Assembly (NCBI RefSeq): GCF_018309085.1
Contig: NZ_CP070502.1
Location: forward strand, 2,909,001-2,973,000
From: Sporosarcina sp. Marseille-Q4063
GTDB lineage: Bacteria > Bacillota > Bacilli > Bacillales_A > Planococcaceae
Reading direction: 5' to 3'
Length of the DNA stretch: 64,000 nt
Below the pieces are notes generated by a model. The model saw only the letters and a program-made list of their open reading frames with translations, was not told the origin of the DNA and made no database searches. Positions within the stretch are counted from its first letter, which is position 1, and each line of letters starts with the position of its first letter. A program made the position numbers and the translations under genes. This document shows positions 18,358 to 27,345 of the stretch, one piece after another.

Positions 18358-18573
18358 ATGGATTTATGGTTTATTATTAAAGAGCGTCATATGCTTCTTT
18401 CTGTACTTTTTATTATTATGTTATTGAGCTTGTTTTTATTTTTAGCTATTTGGAAAAATCGTTCCGATGTGCCGAGAAGTTTAACTGTAATAATAAGTTT
18501 AATTTGTATGGTCATAATTGTTCTATCAATATTTGCATTAGTTTTTGCAGTTTCTTTTGGTAATAATTCTTAA
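18358..18573 (+). CDS. Small two-helix membrane protein (71 aa)
   Basis: ATG follows AGGAGAG at normal spacing. The protein has two hydrophobic helices (about residues 12-32 and 41-65) separated by a basic WKNRSDVPR loop. No family is recognised and the function is unknown. It belongs to a cluster of small membrane genes between the cobalamin and fatty-acid regions. Its stop is followed at once by a repeat shared with 19251-19297 and a perfect 16-bp hairpin. Confidence 0.6.
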   Translation: MDLWFIIKERHMLLSVLFIIMLLSLFLFLAIWKNRSDVPRSLTVIISLICMVIIVLSIFALVFAVSFGNNS

Positions 18574-18604
18574 AATATATTTCCGTAAACAAGTGCGATT
18601 GCTT

Positions 18605-18643
18605 AATGGCCCGATTGTGTCCATATCACACAATCGGGCCATT
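18605..18643. terminator. Perfect 16-bp inverted repeat, terminator-like
   Basis: AATGGCCCGATTGTGT and its exact complement are separated by seven bases. No T run follows, so it is either a bidirectional or processing hairpin or part of the repeat described at 18580-18627. Confidence 0.55.
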
Positions 18644-18795
18644 ATGTGGCATGGAGCTCTAATAATAATGTGATGCAATGCGAGTAAATGAATGACTATT
18701 CTCAAGAAGAACTGATTCAAAATCAATTGGAGCATTAAGCTCTAGGATTTCTAGGTTGTATTAATCCTTAGCTATGTTTGGAAGGAGATATTTCT

Positions 18796-19242
18796 TTGGT
18801 GGAGTTAAGAGAAATTAATGAGGACAATTATGAAGAATGTTTAAACTTGCGTATAACTGATATCAATTTGGACTTTGTAGACCCTGTAGCGTGGTCTTTA
18901 GCCGAAGCATGGGTGCTTTATGATAATTCACGCCCCTTTGCGATTTATGCCGATCATGTGATGGTGGGCTTTGTTTCGATGTATATTGGCGATAATAACC
19001 CCCAAATCATAAATTTCATGATAGATAGCCGTTTTCAAAAAAGAGGCTATGGAATAGCAGCGGCTTGGCTTTGTGTTGAATATTTGTGTAAAGAATACAA
19101 TGCAAGTCGGATTTCCTTACCGGTTAATTTGGGAAATATAACCGCACAAAAATTTTGGCGCAACATAGGCTTTGAAACAACAGACGATATGGAGAACGGT
19201 TATCTTTATATGCGGATGTACATACCTGAGAAGCAAGTCTGA
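18796..19242 (+). CDS. GNAT family N-acetyltransferase
   Basis: An acetyl-CoA-dependent acyltransferase of about 148 residues. The central strand is MIDSRFQKRGYG (about residues 75-86 with this start), which is the R/Q-x-x-G-x-G/A acetyl-CoA pyrophosphate loop in the form Q-K-R-G-Y-G. A C-terminal NITAQKFWRNIGFE segment is typical of the fold. The frame opens at TTG 18778, but GGAAGGAGA lies inside it, so TTG 18796 is preferred. The substrate cannot be told; resemblance is to spermine/spermidine-type acetyltransferases. Confidence 0.8.
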   Translation: MVELREINEDNYEECLNLRITDINLDFVDPVAWSLAEAWVLYDNSRPFAIYADHVMVGFVSMYIGDNNPQIINFMIDSRFQKRGYGIAAAWLCVEYLCKEYNASRISLPVNLGNITAQKFWRNIGFETTDDMENGYLYMRMYIPEKQV

Positions 19243-19353
19243 GGAACTCATTTCCATAAACGGGCGCGATTGCTTAATAAGCGACTATGTCCATTTCAAA
19301 CAAACTGGCCAGATTGTCGAGGATTTAATGTTTGTTTTTGGGGGGGAAGAAGA

Positions 19354-19554
19354 ATGAATAATAAAACGTTTATATTGTTATTAGTAGTCTTGGGAATTAA
19401 CACTTTGCGATATGGGTCCTATCTTTTAGAAGGATCTACAAGTACATATTATTTAATATTCTTTTCTTTAAATTTGTTATCTTTGATTGTAGTCATCATA
19501 ACATTAATAAAACTGATGCGAACTGAATTTCAGAAAGAAAACTGCAATGAGTAA
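19354..19554 (+). CDS. Small two-helix membrane protein (66 aa)
   Basis: ATG is preceded by GGGGGGAAGAAG. Two hydrophobic helices (about residues 5-22 and 31-52) are followed by a basic and acidic tail. Topology resembles the 71-residue protein at 18358 without clear sequence identity. The frame is open upstream to 19270, but that region is the 18580-type repeat, so it is not included. Unknown function. Confidence 0.55.
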   Translation: MNNKTFILLLVVLGINTLRYGSYLLEGSTSTYYLIFFSLNLLSLIVVIITLIKLMRTEFQKENCNE

Positions 19555-19648
19555 GTGGTACCTGTGCAAGAAACTATCGTGAAAGTTTAAACAATCATAA
19601 TTGTTTGTTGCACAAGTACGTTCTTTTTAAAAAAAGAGGGGTGGAACT

Positions 19649-19843
19649 TTGAAAAAGATTTCCTTAATTTTTTCATTTGGAGCCATGGTACTACTTTATT
19701 TAATCGGCTACATCACTAATATAGATTTTCTTATATTTAAAATTTCACCCACACAAACCGAGATTGCCTTTTTGCCAATCGTAGTTGGATGTATTATAGC
19801 GATTATATGTGACATCGCTATAAAAAACGTGAAAACACGATAA
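19649..19843 (+). CDS. Small two-helix membrane protein (64 aa)
   Basis: It begins at TTG after GAGGGGTGG. It has an N-terminal basic residue pair, a hydrophobic helix (about 6-24), a second helix (about 41-57) and a lysine/arginine C-terminus. No family is recognised. It is the third small membrane protein in 1.5 kb, each with its own ribosome binding site. Confidence 0.55.
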   Translation: MKKISLIFSFGAMVLLYLIGYITNIDFLIFKISPTQTEIAFLPIVVGCIIAIICDIAIKNVKTR

Positions 19844-20007
19844 TTAAGAAATGATTAGCGGGAATCTAGTGAAGGATGCTCGCGCGATTAAAGAGCATAA
19901 CAATCGCTATCCTCTTTTTGTTTTGCCCTAAACTCACTGTATTTGCAGAAAGATCTGCACGTTAGAAAGAGCAACTAAATAACATACTATATAAATTGAG
20001 ATTTATA

Positions 20008-20138
20008 GTTGATTGCAGTGGAGGGGGGACGACTCCCGCGGGAATAGCATCAACCGAAAGCCCCGCAGGAGCGCAGCGACGAGGAGATTGAGGTGATGCC
20101 CGCAGGAAAGCGTCCCCCCGGAACGGAAATCAACGGTC
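20008..20138. repeat. GC-rich intergenic repeat element, copy R2
   Basis: The GTTGATTGCAGTGGAGGGG start and ACGGAAATCAACGGTC end match R1, with CCCCGCAGGAGCGCAGCGAC inside. It is an internally shorter version of about 130 bp. The rest of the gap 19844-20323 holds only the fadF promoter and operator. Confidence 0.85.
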
Positions 20139-20207
20139 TACAAGAAAACTGCCAGTATAAAACAATAATAACTCATCAACATTTTCATAACTATTTAAAT
20201 ATTACCA

Positions 20208-20236
20208 TTGACTGAATGCTCATTCATTACTATACT
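20208..20236 (+). promoter_or_regulatory. fadF promoter with overlapping FadR-type operator
   Basis: TTGACT (20208-20213) and TATACT (20231-20236) are separated by 17 bp. The palindrome TGAATG-CT-CATTCA (20213-20226) fills the spacer. It resembles the TGAATGA...TCATTCA operator of B. subtilis FadR, and a TetR-type FadR is encoded at 27652. Binding would block RNA polymerase until long-chain acyl-CoA releases it. Confidence 0.75.
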
Positions 20237-20323
20237 AAAAATAGATTATCGACATTAGTATTATTTTCTACTACACTATTCATAACGTAAAAAGTTTCAC
20301 TATTTGGAAAGGGGAGAAAACAA

Positions 20324-22474
20324 ATGGGCCCATTGCTCATCGCGAACTGGATTTTATTTCTCGCTGTCGTCGCCTATGCGTTAGCTCTATTCACGCATTT
20401 AATTAAAACAAGAATACAATTTATCAAATTAGGACGAAAAACAGAGTTTGATGAAAACGTTAGAGAACGTCTACAAAACATCTGGATCTACGTTTTCGGA
20501 CAAAAGAAACTATTAAAAGACAAAAAGAGCGGAATCATACACGTCCTGTTCTTCTACGGATTCCTGATGGTACAATTCGGGGCGATCGACCTCATTTGGA
20601 AAGGCCTGAAACCAGGTTCACACTTACCATTCGGACCGGTCTACGGATTCTTCACGTTTTTCCAAGAAATCGTCGTCTTTACGATTTTAATCGCCGTAGT
20701 TTGGGCATTCCACCGCCGTTACGTCGAAAAACTTGTCCGTCTGAAACGCGGTTGGAAATCAGGACTAGTTCTAATTTTCATTGGTGGGCTAATGCTTTCG
20801 ACACTATTAGCGAACGGCATGAACATGATTTGGCAAGGACATGAATTAACGTGGACAGAGCCAATGGCATCTTCCATCGCATTCATCTTCGGCGGGATCC
20901 CGACTGTCGCCGCTGCAAGCGTTTTCTTTTTCGCTTGGTGGATTCACTTATTAATTCTATTAACATTCTTGATCTACGTACCACAATCAAAACACGCTCA
21001 CTTGATTGCCGGTCCTGCAAACGTTTACTTTCACCGCCTTGATAACGTTGGAAGACTGATTCCAATCGATTTCTCTGCGCTGGAAGAAGAAACTGAAAAC
21101 GAAGAGGACATGCCAGCACTCGGGGTAGGAAAGATTACAGACTTCACCCAGCTGCAAATGATCGACTTTTACGCTTGTGTCGAATGCGGACGCTGTACGA
21201 ATATGTGTCCAGCGACAGGAACTGGAAAAATGTTATCGCCTATGGACTTAATCACAAAGCTTCGAGATAACTTAACCAATCACGGCGCGTTTGTGACGAA
21301 ACAAAAGCCTTGGGTTCCTGCACCAATGTTTGCGGACACACAAGGGAACCAAATCGCAATGGCTGCCGGACTTGAAGGCGCAACCATGGACGAAATTTAC
21401 AGCCCGTCACTAATCGGCGACGTCATTACCGAAGAAGAAATCTGGGCGTGCACAACTTGCCGTAACTGTGAAGACCAATGTCCAGTGATGAACGAGCATG
21501 TCGACAAAATTATCGACCTGCGTCGTCATCTCGTCATGGTCGAAGGTAAAATGGATCCGGATGCACAACGCGCGATGACAAACATCGAGCGCCAAGGAAA
21601 TCCATGGGGACTTAACCGTAAAGAAAAGGAAAACTGGAGAGACGCAAGACCAGATCTCCATATTCCAACTGTTAAAGAGATGAAGAAAGCGGACGAAGAA
21701 TTCGAGTATCTATTCTGGGTCGGTTCAATGGGCGCATTCGACAACCGGTCACAAAAGATCGCTTTGTCATTCGCACATCTATTAAACAAAGCCGGCATCA
21801 AGTTCGCAATTCTTGGCAATAAAGAAAAGAACTCTGGAGATACACCAAGACGTCTTGGTAACGAGTTTTTATTCCAAGAATTAGCCGAATCAAATATTAA
21901 GGAATTCGAAAAAGCGGGCGTTACAAAAATCCTTACAACAGACCCGCATGCATATAATATTTTTAAAAAAGAATACCCGGATTTCGGATTCAAAGCAGAA
22001 GTCATTCACCATACTGAATTGCTTTTCGATCTAGTCCAAAACGGAACACTGAAACCCGTTCATCCGATCAATGAAACAATCACGTTCCATGATTCATGTT
22101 ACTTAGGCCGTTACAACGACGTCTATGACCCGCCACGTGAAATTCTAAAAGCAATTCCGGGCGTAGAATTAGTCGAGATGAAACGAAACCGTCAAGACGG
22201 CATGTGCTGTGGAGCGGGCGGCGGACTGATGTGGATGGAAGAAGATACGGGCCATCGCGTGAACGTCGCGCGAACTGAACAAGCAATCGAAGTGAACCCA
22301 GGAATTATTTCATCGGGTTGCCCATATTGCTTAACGATGTTGTCAGACGGCACGAAAGCGAAAGAAGTCGAAGATACAATCGGCACATACGATATTGCAG
22401 AGCTACTCGAACGTTCAATCTTTGGGGAAGATTTCGTAGTCGCAACTGAAGAAGTCGAGTCGATTTTACAATGA
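20324..22474 (+). CDS. fadF: Membrane (Fe-S) oxidoreductase FadF-like
   Basis: A 716-residue protein. The N-terminal 250 residues contain several membrane helices of the NarI/HdrE type. Two [4Fe-4S] ferredoxin motifs follow, CVECGRCTNMCP (about 285) and CTTCRNCEDQCP (about 376), and then CCG domains with CCGAGGG (about 628). It resembles B. subtilis YwjF/FadF and probably passes electrons from acyl-CoA dehydrogenase, through ETF, to menaquinone. A GGGGAG ribosome binding site precedes the ATG. A FadR-type operator lies upstream and a terminator downstream. Confidence 0.9.
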   Translation: MGPLLIANWILFLAVVAYALALFTHLIKTRIQFIKLGRKTEFDENVRERLQNIWIYVFGQKKLLKDKKSGIIHVLFFYGFLMVQFGAIDLIWKGLKPGSHLPFGPVYGFFTFFQEIVVFTILIAVVWAFHRRYVEKLVRLKRGWKSGLVLIFIGGLMLSTLLANGMNMIWQGHELTWTEPMASSIAFIFGGIPTVAAASVFFFAWWIHLLILLTFLIYVPQSKHAHLIAGPANVYFHRLDNVGRLIPIDFSALEEETENEEDMPALGVGKITDFTQLQMIDFYACVECGRCTNMCPATGTGKMLSPMDLITKLRDNLTNHGAFVTKQKPWVPAPMFADTQGNQIAMAAGLEGATMDEIYSPSLIGDVITEEEIWACTTCRNCEDQCPVMNEHVDKIIDLRRHLVMVEGKMDPDAQRAMTNIERQGNPWGLNRKEKENWRDARPDLHIPTVKEMKKADEEFEYLFWVGSMGAFDNRSQKIALSFAHLLNKAGIKFAILGNKEKNSGDTPRRLGNEFLFQELAESNIKEFEKAGVTKILTTDPHAYNIFKKEYPDFGFKAEVIHHTELLFDLVQNGTLKPVHPINETITFHDSCYLGRYNDVYDPPREILKAIPGVELVEMKRNRQDGMCCGAGGGLMWMEEDTGHRVNVARTEQAIEVNPGIISSGCPYCLTMLSDGTKAKEVEDTIGTYDIAELLERSIFGEDFVVATEEVESILQ

Positions 22475-22532
22475 CAAACTATTAATCTATTGCTACAATT
22501 AAAAACATACGATATACTGAGAGTAATTAAAT

Positions 22533-22557
22533 GGGAGTGAAACTCACTCCCTTTTTT
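22533..22557 (+). terminator. Terminator after fadF
   Basis: The stem GGGAGTG-AAA-CTCACTCCC is followed by six T. It separates fadF from the thiolase operon, which needs its own promoter. Confidence 0.9.
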
Positions 22558-22566
22558 CTTGAAATG

Positions 22567-22597
22567 TTGTCGAGCGAGCGTTCAGTCGCTCTAATTT
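22567..22597 (+). promoter_or_regulatory. Candidate promoter/operator of the thiolase operon
   Basis: TTGTCG (22567) and TAATTT (22592) are 19 bp apart. The spacer contains GAGCGA...TCGCTC (22572-22577 and 22586-22591), a dyad suitable for a TetR-type repressor but different from the fadF operator. Confidence 0.4.
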
Positions 22598-22643
22598 TAC
22601 AAGGAATGAAAGCGTTATCAAAAACTTTTTGGAGGCGTTCATC

Positions 22644-23840
22644 GTGAAAAGAACAGTCATACTTGATGGAGCAAGAACGGCATTCGGACGATTTGGAGGG
22701 GCCCTATCCACTCTTTCGGCAAGCGATCTCGGGGGAGTTGCCATAAAAGAAGCGTTAACACGTTCCGGCGTGAAGGAAGATGAAGTCGACGAAGTCATTG
22801 TAGGAACGGTATTGCAAGCGGGCCAAGGACAAATTCCTTCCAGGCAAGCAGCCACAAAAGCGGGACTTCCATGGAGCACGAAAACAGAAACCATTAACAA
22901 AGTATGCGCTTCTGGAATGCGCAGCGTAACGCTCGGCGACCAACTTATCCGTCTCGGTGATGAAGAAGTAATCGTTGCAGGCGGTATGGAATCCATGTCG
23001 AACGCGCCGTATTATTTACCAAAAGCGCGATTCGGTTTGAAAATGGGCGACGCACCGTTAATCGACGGTATGGTTTTCGACGGGCTATCCTGTTCGTTTT
23101 CACCTGACAACGTTCATATGGGCACCTATGGCAATAAAACCGCAGATGAGTTCTCGCTAACGCGTGAAACACAAGACCGATGGGCGCTTCGCAGTCACGA
23201 CCGTGCGCTAAACGCAATCGAAAATGGTTTATTCGCAGAAGAAATCGTTCCTGTCGAAATCACGCAACGCCGCGGCGATCCGATAAAAGTCGACACAGAC
23301 GAAGCGCCTCGACGCGATACATCACTTGAAACACTCGCGAAACTGAGACCGGCTTTCGGTAAAGACGGAACAATTACTGCAGGAAATGCACCTGGTATAA
23401 ATGACGGTGCCTGCGCACTCGTTTTGATGAACGAGGAACGTGCCGAACAAGAAGGAAAATCTGTGCTCGCGACAATTATCGGTCATGCAGAAGTGGCAAT
23501 CGAGCCGGCAGACTTCCCGCAAACACCGGGTCTCGTCATCAATAAACTATTAGAAAAAACAGGGAAAAAACTAGAAGAAATCGATCTTTTTGAAATAAAT
23601 GAAGCCTTTGCAGCCGTTGCGCTCGCAAGTTCAAAAATCGCTAAACTCGATCCGGAAAAAGTGAATGTCAACGGAGGAGCGGTGGCACTTGGTCACCCGA
23701 TTGGAGCTAGTGGGGCACGCATAATTTTAACGCTTGCTTACGAGTTGAAACGTCGCGGCGGAGGAATCGGCATTGCATCGATTTGTTCAGGCGGCGGTCA
23801 AGGCGACGCGATTATGATTGAAGTTCCGAAGTCGGAATAA
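22644..23840 (+). CDS. thl: Acetyl-CoA C-acetyltransferase (thiolase)
   Basis: A thiolase II of 398 residues that cleaves 3-ketoacyl-CoA or condenses two acetyl-CoA. The nucleophilic cysteine lies in KVCASGMRS (about residue 88), the catalytic histidine in GHPIGASGAR (about 353) and the second cysteine in ICSGGGQGDA (about 383). GTG 22644 follows GGAGG at eight bases; the frame runs slightly further upstream. It heads a beta-oxidation operon with hydroxyacyl-CoA dehydrogenase and acyl-CoA dehydrogenases. Confidence 0.95.
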   Translation: MKRTVILDGARTAFGRFGGALSTLSASDLGGVAIKEALTRSGVKEDEVDEVIVGTVLQAGQGQIPSRQAATKAGLPWSTKTETINKVCASGMRSVTLGDQLIRLGDEEVIVAGGMESMSNAPYYLPKARFGLKMGDAPLIDGMVFDGLSCSFSPDNVHMGTYGNKTADEFSLTRETQDRWALRSHDRALNAIENGLFAEEIVPVEITQRRGDPIKVDTDEAPRRDTSLETLAKLRPAFGKDGTITAGNAPGINDGACALVLMNEERAEQEGKSVLATIIGHAEVAIEPADFPQTPGLVINKLLEKTGKKLEEIDLFEINEAFAAVALASSKIAKLDPEKVNVNGGAVALGHPIGASGARIILTLAYELKRRGGGIGIASICSGGGQGDAIMIEVPKSE

Positions 23841-23856
23841 TACGGGGGAATTATAC

Positions 23857-24705
23857 ATGACAATCCAAAAAGTAATGGTTATCGGCGCTGGGCAAATGGG
23901 CGGAGGAATCGCACAAGTTTGCGCCCAAGCGGGATACGACATTTTATTAAATGACATTAAAGAAGAATCCTACACAAAAGGGCTTGCAGTCATCTCGAAA
24001 AACCTTTCGCGCAATGTCGAAAAAGGACGCATGTCAGAAGAAGAAAAAACGGCAGTTCTCGGCCGCATCACGAAATCGCTTGATCTACAAGACGCCAAAA
24101 ACGCAGATATCGTTATCGAAGCAGCCGTAGAAAACATGGAAGTCAAACGCTCGATTTTCGCGAAGCTTGACGAAATTGCACCTGATCATGCGATTCTTGC
24201 ATCAAATACTTCATCACTTCCAATTACAGAAATTGCAGCAGCGACCAATCGGCCTGAAAAAGTAATCGGCATGCACTTCATGAACCCGGTTCCCGTGATG
24301 AAACTTGTTGAAATTATTCGAGGACTAGCGACAGACGATGAAGTTTACGAGGCTGTCGAAACGATGACGAAAAAATTGTCGAAAGTTCCAGTCGAAGTGA
24401 ATGATTTCCCTGGATTCGTCGCAAACCGTGTACTCATGCCAATGATCAATGAAGCAATTTACACGCTGTACGAAGGCGTCGCGACAAAAGAAGCCATCGA
24501 CGACGTGATGAAACTCGGCATGAACCATCCAATGGGGCCGCTTCAATTAGCGGATTTCATCGGTCTCGATACATGCCTATACATTATGGAAACATTACAC
24601 GAAGGATTCGGCGATTCGAAATATCGTCCATGTCCATTGCTAAGAAAATATGTAAAAGCTGGTTGGCTCGGCAAGAAAACAGGCAGAGGATTTTACCAGT
24701 ACTAA
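23857..24705 (+). CDS. mmgB: 3-hydroxybutyryl-CoA dehydrogenase
   Basis: A 282-residue NAD(P)-dependent short/medium 3-hydroxyacyl-CoA dehydrogenase. The N-terminal Rossmann motif is GAGQMGGGIAQ (about residues 9-19). ASNTSSLPI (about 116) and the GMHFMNPVPVMKLVEII catalytic-histidine segment (about 138) are intact, as is the C-terminal NHPMGPLQLADFIGLD. ATG 23857 follows GGGGGA; the start is not in the upstream overlap with thl. It corresponds to B. subtilis MmgB. Second gene of the beta-oxidation operon. Confidence 0.94.
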   Translation: MTIQKVMVIGAGQMGGGIAQVCAQAGYDILLNDIKEESYTKGLAVISKNLSRNVEKGRMSEEEKTAVLGRITKSLDLQDAKNADIVIEAAVENMEVKRSIFAKLDEIAPDHAILASNTSSLPITEIAAATNRPEKVIGMHFMNPVPVMKLVEIIRGLATDDEVYEAVETMTKKLSKVPVEVNDFPGFVANRVLMPMINEAIYTLYEGVATKEAIDDVMKLGMNHPMGPLQLADFIGLDTCLYIMETLHEGFGDSKYRPCPLLRKYVKAGWLGKKTGRGFYQY

Positions 24706-24735
24706 AAAGATTCTAATTTAAAGGGGCAATAAGCG

Positions 24736-25872
24736 ATGGATTTAACACTTACTGATGAGCAGAAAATGATGCGTGAAATGGTACGAAATTTCGCGAAAAC
24801 TGAGATTGAGCCTTTCATTCCCAAAATGGAAGAAGGCGAATTTCCACGTGAAATTTTAACGAAAATGGGTGCGCTTGGCCTAATGGGAATTACGGTTCCT
24901 GAACAATACGGTGGTTCCGAGATGGATTTTGTATCATATATTCTAGCAATCGAAGAACTGTCGAAAGTCAGTGCGGTAGTAGGGGTTATCCTTTCGGTCC
25001 ATACATCAGTTGGCACAAATCCGATTATGTACTTTGGGAATGAAGAGCAGAAGAACAGATACTTGCCGAAAATGGCAAGCGGGGAATATCTCGGCGCATT
25101 TTGCTTAACGGAATCATCTTCCGGGTCAGATGCAGGCGCTCTGAAAACCCGTGCAGTAAAAGACGGCGACCAATATGTGTTAAATGGTTCGAAAATGTTC
25201 ATTACAAACGGCGGAGAAGCGGATGTCTACATCGTCTTCGCCTCAACAAGTCCAGCCGATAAAACATACGGAATCACGGCATTCATCGTCGATAAAGATA
25301 CACCTGGGCTCATTATCGGAAAAGAAGAAAAGAAAATGGGACTTCATGGTTCTCGCACCGTTGAATTAGTTTTCGACAATATGAAAGTTCCAGTAGAAAA
25401 CAAACTTGGTAAAGAAGGCGAAGGATTTAAAATCGCCATGGCCAATCTAGATGTCGGTCGAATCGGGATCGCGGCTCAAGCACTCGGAATCGCAACTGCT
25501 TCACTCGATGCCGCCACTGATTATGCAAAAGAACGCGTCCAATTCGGAAAGCCGATTGCGAGCCAACAAGGAATCGGTTTTAAACTAGCCGATATGGCAA
25601 CCGCAGTAGAAGGTGCAAGATTACTCGTCTACCGTGCCGCTCAACTTCGTTCAGAAGGCTTGCCTTGCGGAAAAGAAGCGTCCATGGCCAAACTATTTGC
25701 TTCTAAAGCGGCTGTTGACGGGTCAATCGAAGCGGTTCAAATATTCGGCGGTTACGGATATACAGAAGATTATCCAGTCGAACGTTATTTCCGCGACGCG
25801 AAAGTGACCGAAATTTACGAAGGCACGAGTGAAATACAGCGAATTGTTATTTCGAAGCACTTGACGAAGTAG
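24736..25872 (+). CDS. mmgC: Short-chain acyl-CoA dehydrogenase
   Basis: A 378-residue FAD flavoenzyme oxidising acyl-CoA to enoyl-CoA. Signature regions are [14 protein letters not shown] (about 124-137), [13 protein letters not shown] (about 155) and the catalytic glutamate in [11 protein letters not shown] (about 362). It starts after AAAGGGGC, 30 bp past mmgB. It is the paralogue of the next dehydrogenase (acdA), with which it shares most motifs. Electrons would pass through ETF to FadF. Confidence 0.94.
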   Translation: MDLTLTDEQKMMREMVRNFAKTEIEPFIPKMEEGEFPREILTKMGALGLMGITVPEQYGGSEMDFVSYILAIEELSKVSAVVGVILSVHTSVGTNPIMYFGNEEQKNRYLPKMASGEYLGAFCLTESSSGSDAGALKTRAVKDGDQYVLNGSKMFITNGGEADVYIVFASTSPADKTYGITAFIVDKDTPGLIIGKEEKKMGLHGSRTVELVFDNMKVPVENKLGKEGEGFKIAMANLDVGRIGIAAQALGIATASLDAATDYAKERVQFGKPIASQQGIGFKLADMATAVEGARLLVYRAAQLRSEGLPCGKEASMAKLFASKAAVDGSIEAVQIFGGYGYTEDYPVERYFRDAKVTEIYEGTSEIQRIVISKHLTK

Positions 25873-25888
25873 GGAGAAGGTCACGACT

Positions 25889-26024
25889 TGCAAGCAAAGT
25901 GTCGGTAAGTGCAAGCAAACTGAGTCGGACTGCAAGCAAACTGAGTCGGACTGCAAGCAAAGTGTCCGAAACTGCAAGCAAACACCAAATGAGTGCAAGC
26001 AAACTCTACCGAACTGCAAGCAAA
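25889..26024 (+). repeat. 21-bp-period array, TGCAAGCAAA core, copy B1
   Basis: Seven TGCAAGCAAA cores start at 25889, 25910, 25931, 25952, 25973, 25994 and 26015, exactly 21 bp apart, with degenerate 11-nt linkers. It sits between mmgC and acdA inside the operon. Because 21 is a multiple of three, it keeps an open frame (repeated TASKLSR-like peptide) that looks like an N-terminal extension of acdA but lacks the acdA ribosome binding site. Confidence 0.93.
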
Positions 26025-26102
26025 TCCCGATCGACCGAAACGCTATCCAAATATATGAGCAACGCCAATCAAATTAACCAAAAACAAGGTGGGAAAATAA
26101 AA

Positions 26103-27245
26103 ATGAATTTTAAACTATCCGAAGAACATGAAATGATCCGAAAAATGGTCCGCGATTTTGCTGAAAAAGAGGTCGCGCCAACTGCTGCAGAACGCGATGA
26201 AGAAGAACGGTTCGATATGGTTTTATTCGAAAAAATGGCAGAACTCGGCCTGACGGGAATTCCTTGGCCAGAAGAATACGGCGGAATCGGCAGCGATTAC
26301 CTTGCTTATGTCATCGCTGTTGAAGAACTATCACGCGTCTGCGCATCCGTCGGCGTTACACTTTCAGCGCATACTTCACTTGCAGGATGGCCGGTCTTTA
26401 AATACGGAAATGAAGAGCAAAAGCAAAAATACCTTCGTCCAATGGCGGAAGGAACAAAAATTGGCGCATACGGGCTAACTGAACCAAGATCCGGGTCCGA
26501 CGCAGGCGCAATGGGGACGACTGCAAAACTTGATGGAGACGATTACGTAATTAACGGTTCGAAAATCTTCATCACAAACGGCGGCATCGCAGATATTTAC
26601 ATCGTATTTGCCATTACCAATCAAGAAGAAGGAAAGCGTCCGGAAACAAGTGCTTTCATCGTAGAAAAAGACTTCCCTGGATTCTCTGTAGGTAAAAAAG
26701 AGAAAAAACTAGGCATTCGTTCATCACCGACAACTGAAATCATGTTCGACAACTGCCGCGTGCCGAAAGAAAACTTGCTCGGCGAACTCGGCGAAGGATT
26801 TGTCATCGCCATGAAAACACTAGACGGCGGAAGAAACGGCATCGCTGCACAAGCTGTCGGCATTGCACAAGGGGCGCTCGATGCTTCAGTCGACTATGCA
26901 AAAGAACGAAAACAATTCGGCAAACCAATCGCCGACAACCAAGGCATCGGCTTCAAACTAGCAGACATGGCAACATCAATCGAAGCGTCCAGATTACTAA
27001 CATATCAAGCGGCTTGGCTAGAATCGAACAACTTGCCGTATGGAAAAGAATCAGCAATGGCTAAACTAATGGCTGGAGATACGGCGATGAAAGTAACAAC
27101 AGAAGCAGTCCAAGTATTCGGCGGATACGGCTACACAAAAGACTATCCAGTCGAACGCTTCATGCGCGACGCAAAAATCACGCAAATATACGAAGGCACA
27201 CAAGAAATCCAACGCCTAGTAATCTCCCGCATGCTAACTAAATAA
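26103..27245 (+). CDS. acdA: Acyl-CoA dehydrogenase AcdA
   Basis: A 380-residue acyl-CoA dehydrogenase closely related to B. subtilis AcdA. Motifs are [13 protein letters not shown] (about 127-139), [13 protein letters not shown] (about 159) and the catalytic glutamate in [10 protein letters not shown] (about 364). ATG 26103 is preceded by AAGGTGGG. The longer frame to 25899 covers only the 21-bp repeat array and is rejected as coding. In B. subtilis acdA also neighbours ywjF (fadF) and rpoE. Confidence 0.95.
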   Translation: MNFKLSEEHEMIRKMVRDFAEKEVAPTAAERDEEERFDMVLFEKMAELGLTGIPWPEEYGGIGSDYLAYVIAVEELSRVCASVGVTLSAHTSLAGWPVFKYGNEEQKQKYLRPMAEGTKIGAYGLTEPRSGSDAGAMGTTAKLDGDDYVINGSKIFITNGGIADIYIVFAITNQEEGKRPETSAFIVEKDFPGFSVGKKEKKLGIRSSPTTEIMFDNCRVPKENLLGELGEGFVIAMKTLDGGRNGIAAQAVGIAQGALDASVDYAKERKQFGKPIADNQGIGFKLADMATSIEASRLLTYQAAWLESNNLPYGKESAMAKLMAGDTAMKVTTEAVQVFGGYGYTKDYPVERFMRDAKITQIYEGTQEIQRLVISRMLTK

Positions 27246-27345
27246 GACGGTACTGAAAAACGTTCTTTAATTATTATTGATAAAAGTAGTGCAAAGCCTG
27301 TTCACTTAAAAGTGAAAGTGAAGATTTTCTTTTACCGCTACTTTC

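Noticed and set aside
25889..26024. CRISPR array
   Set aside because: The conserved cores are only about 10 nt with 11-nt linkers, too short for CRISPR repeats and spacers, and no cas genes are present. The same reasoning applies to the other six 21-bp arrays.
25899..26102. 68-residue N-terminal extension of acdA
   Set aside because: It consists of the repeat array read in frame. The conserved protein starts at ATG 26103 with its own ribosome binding site.
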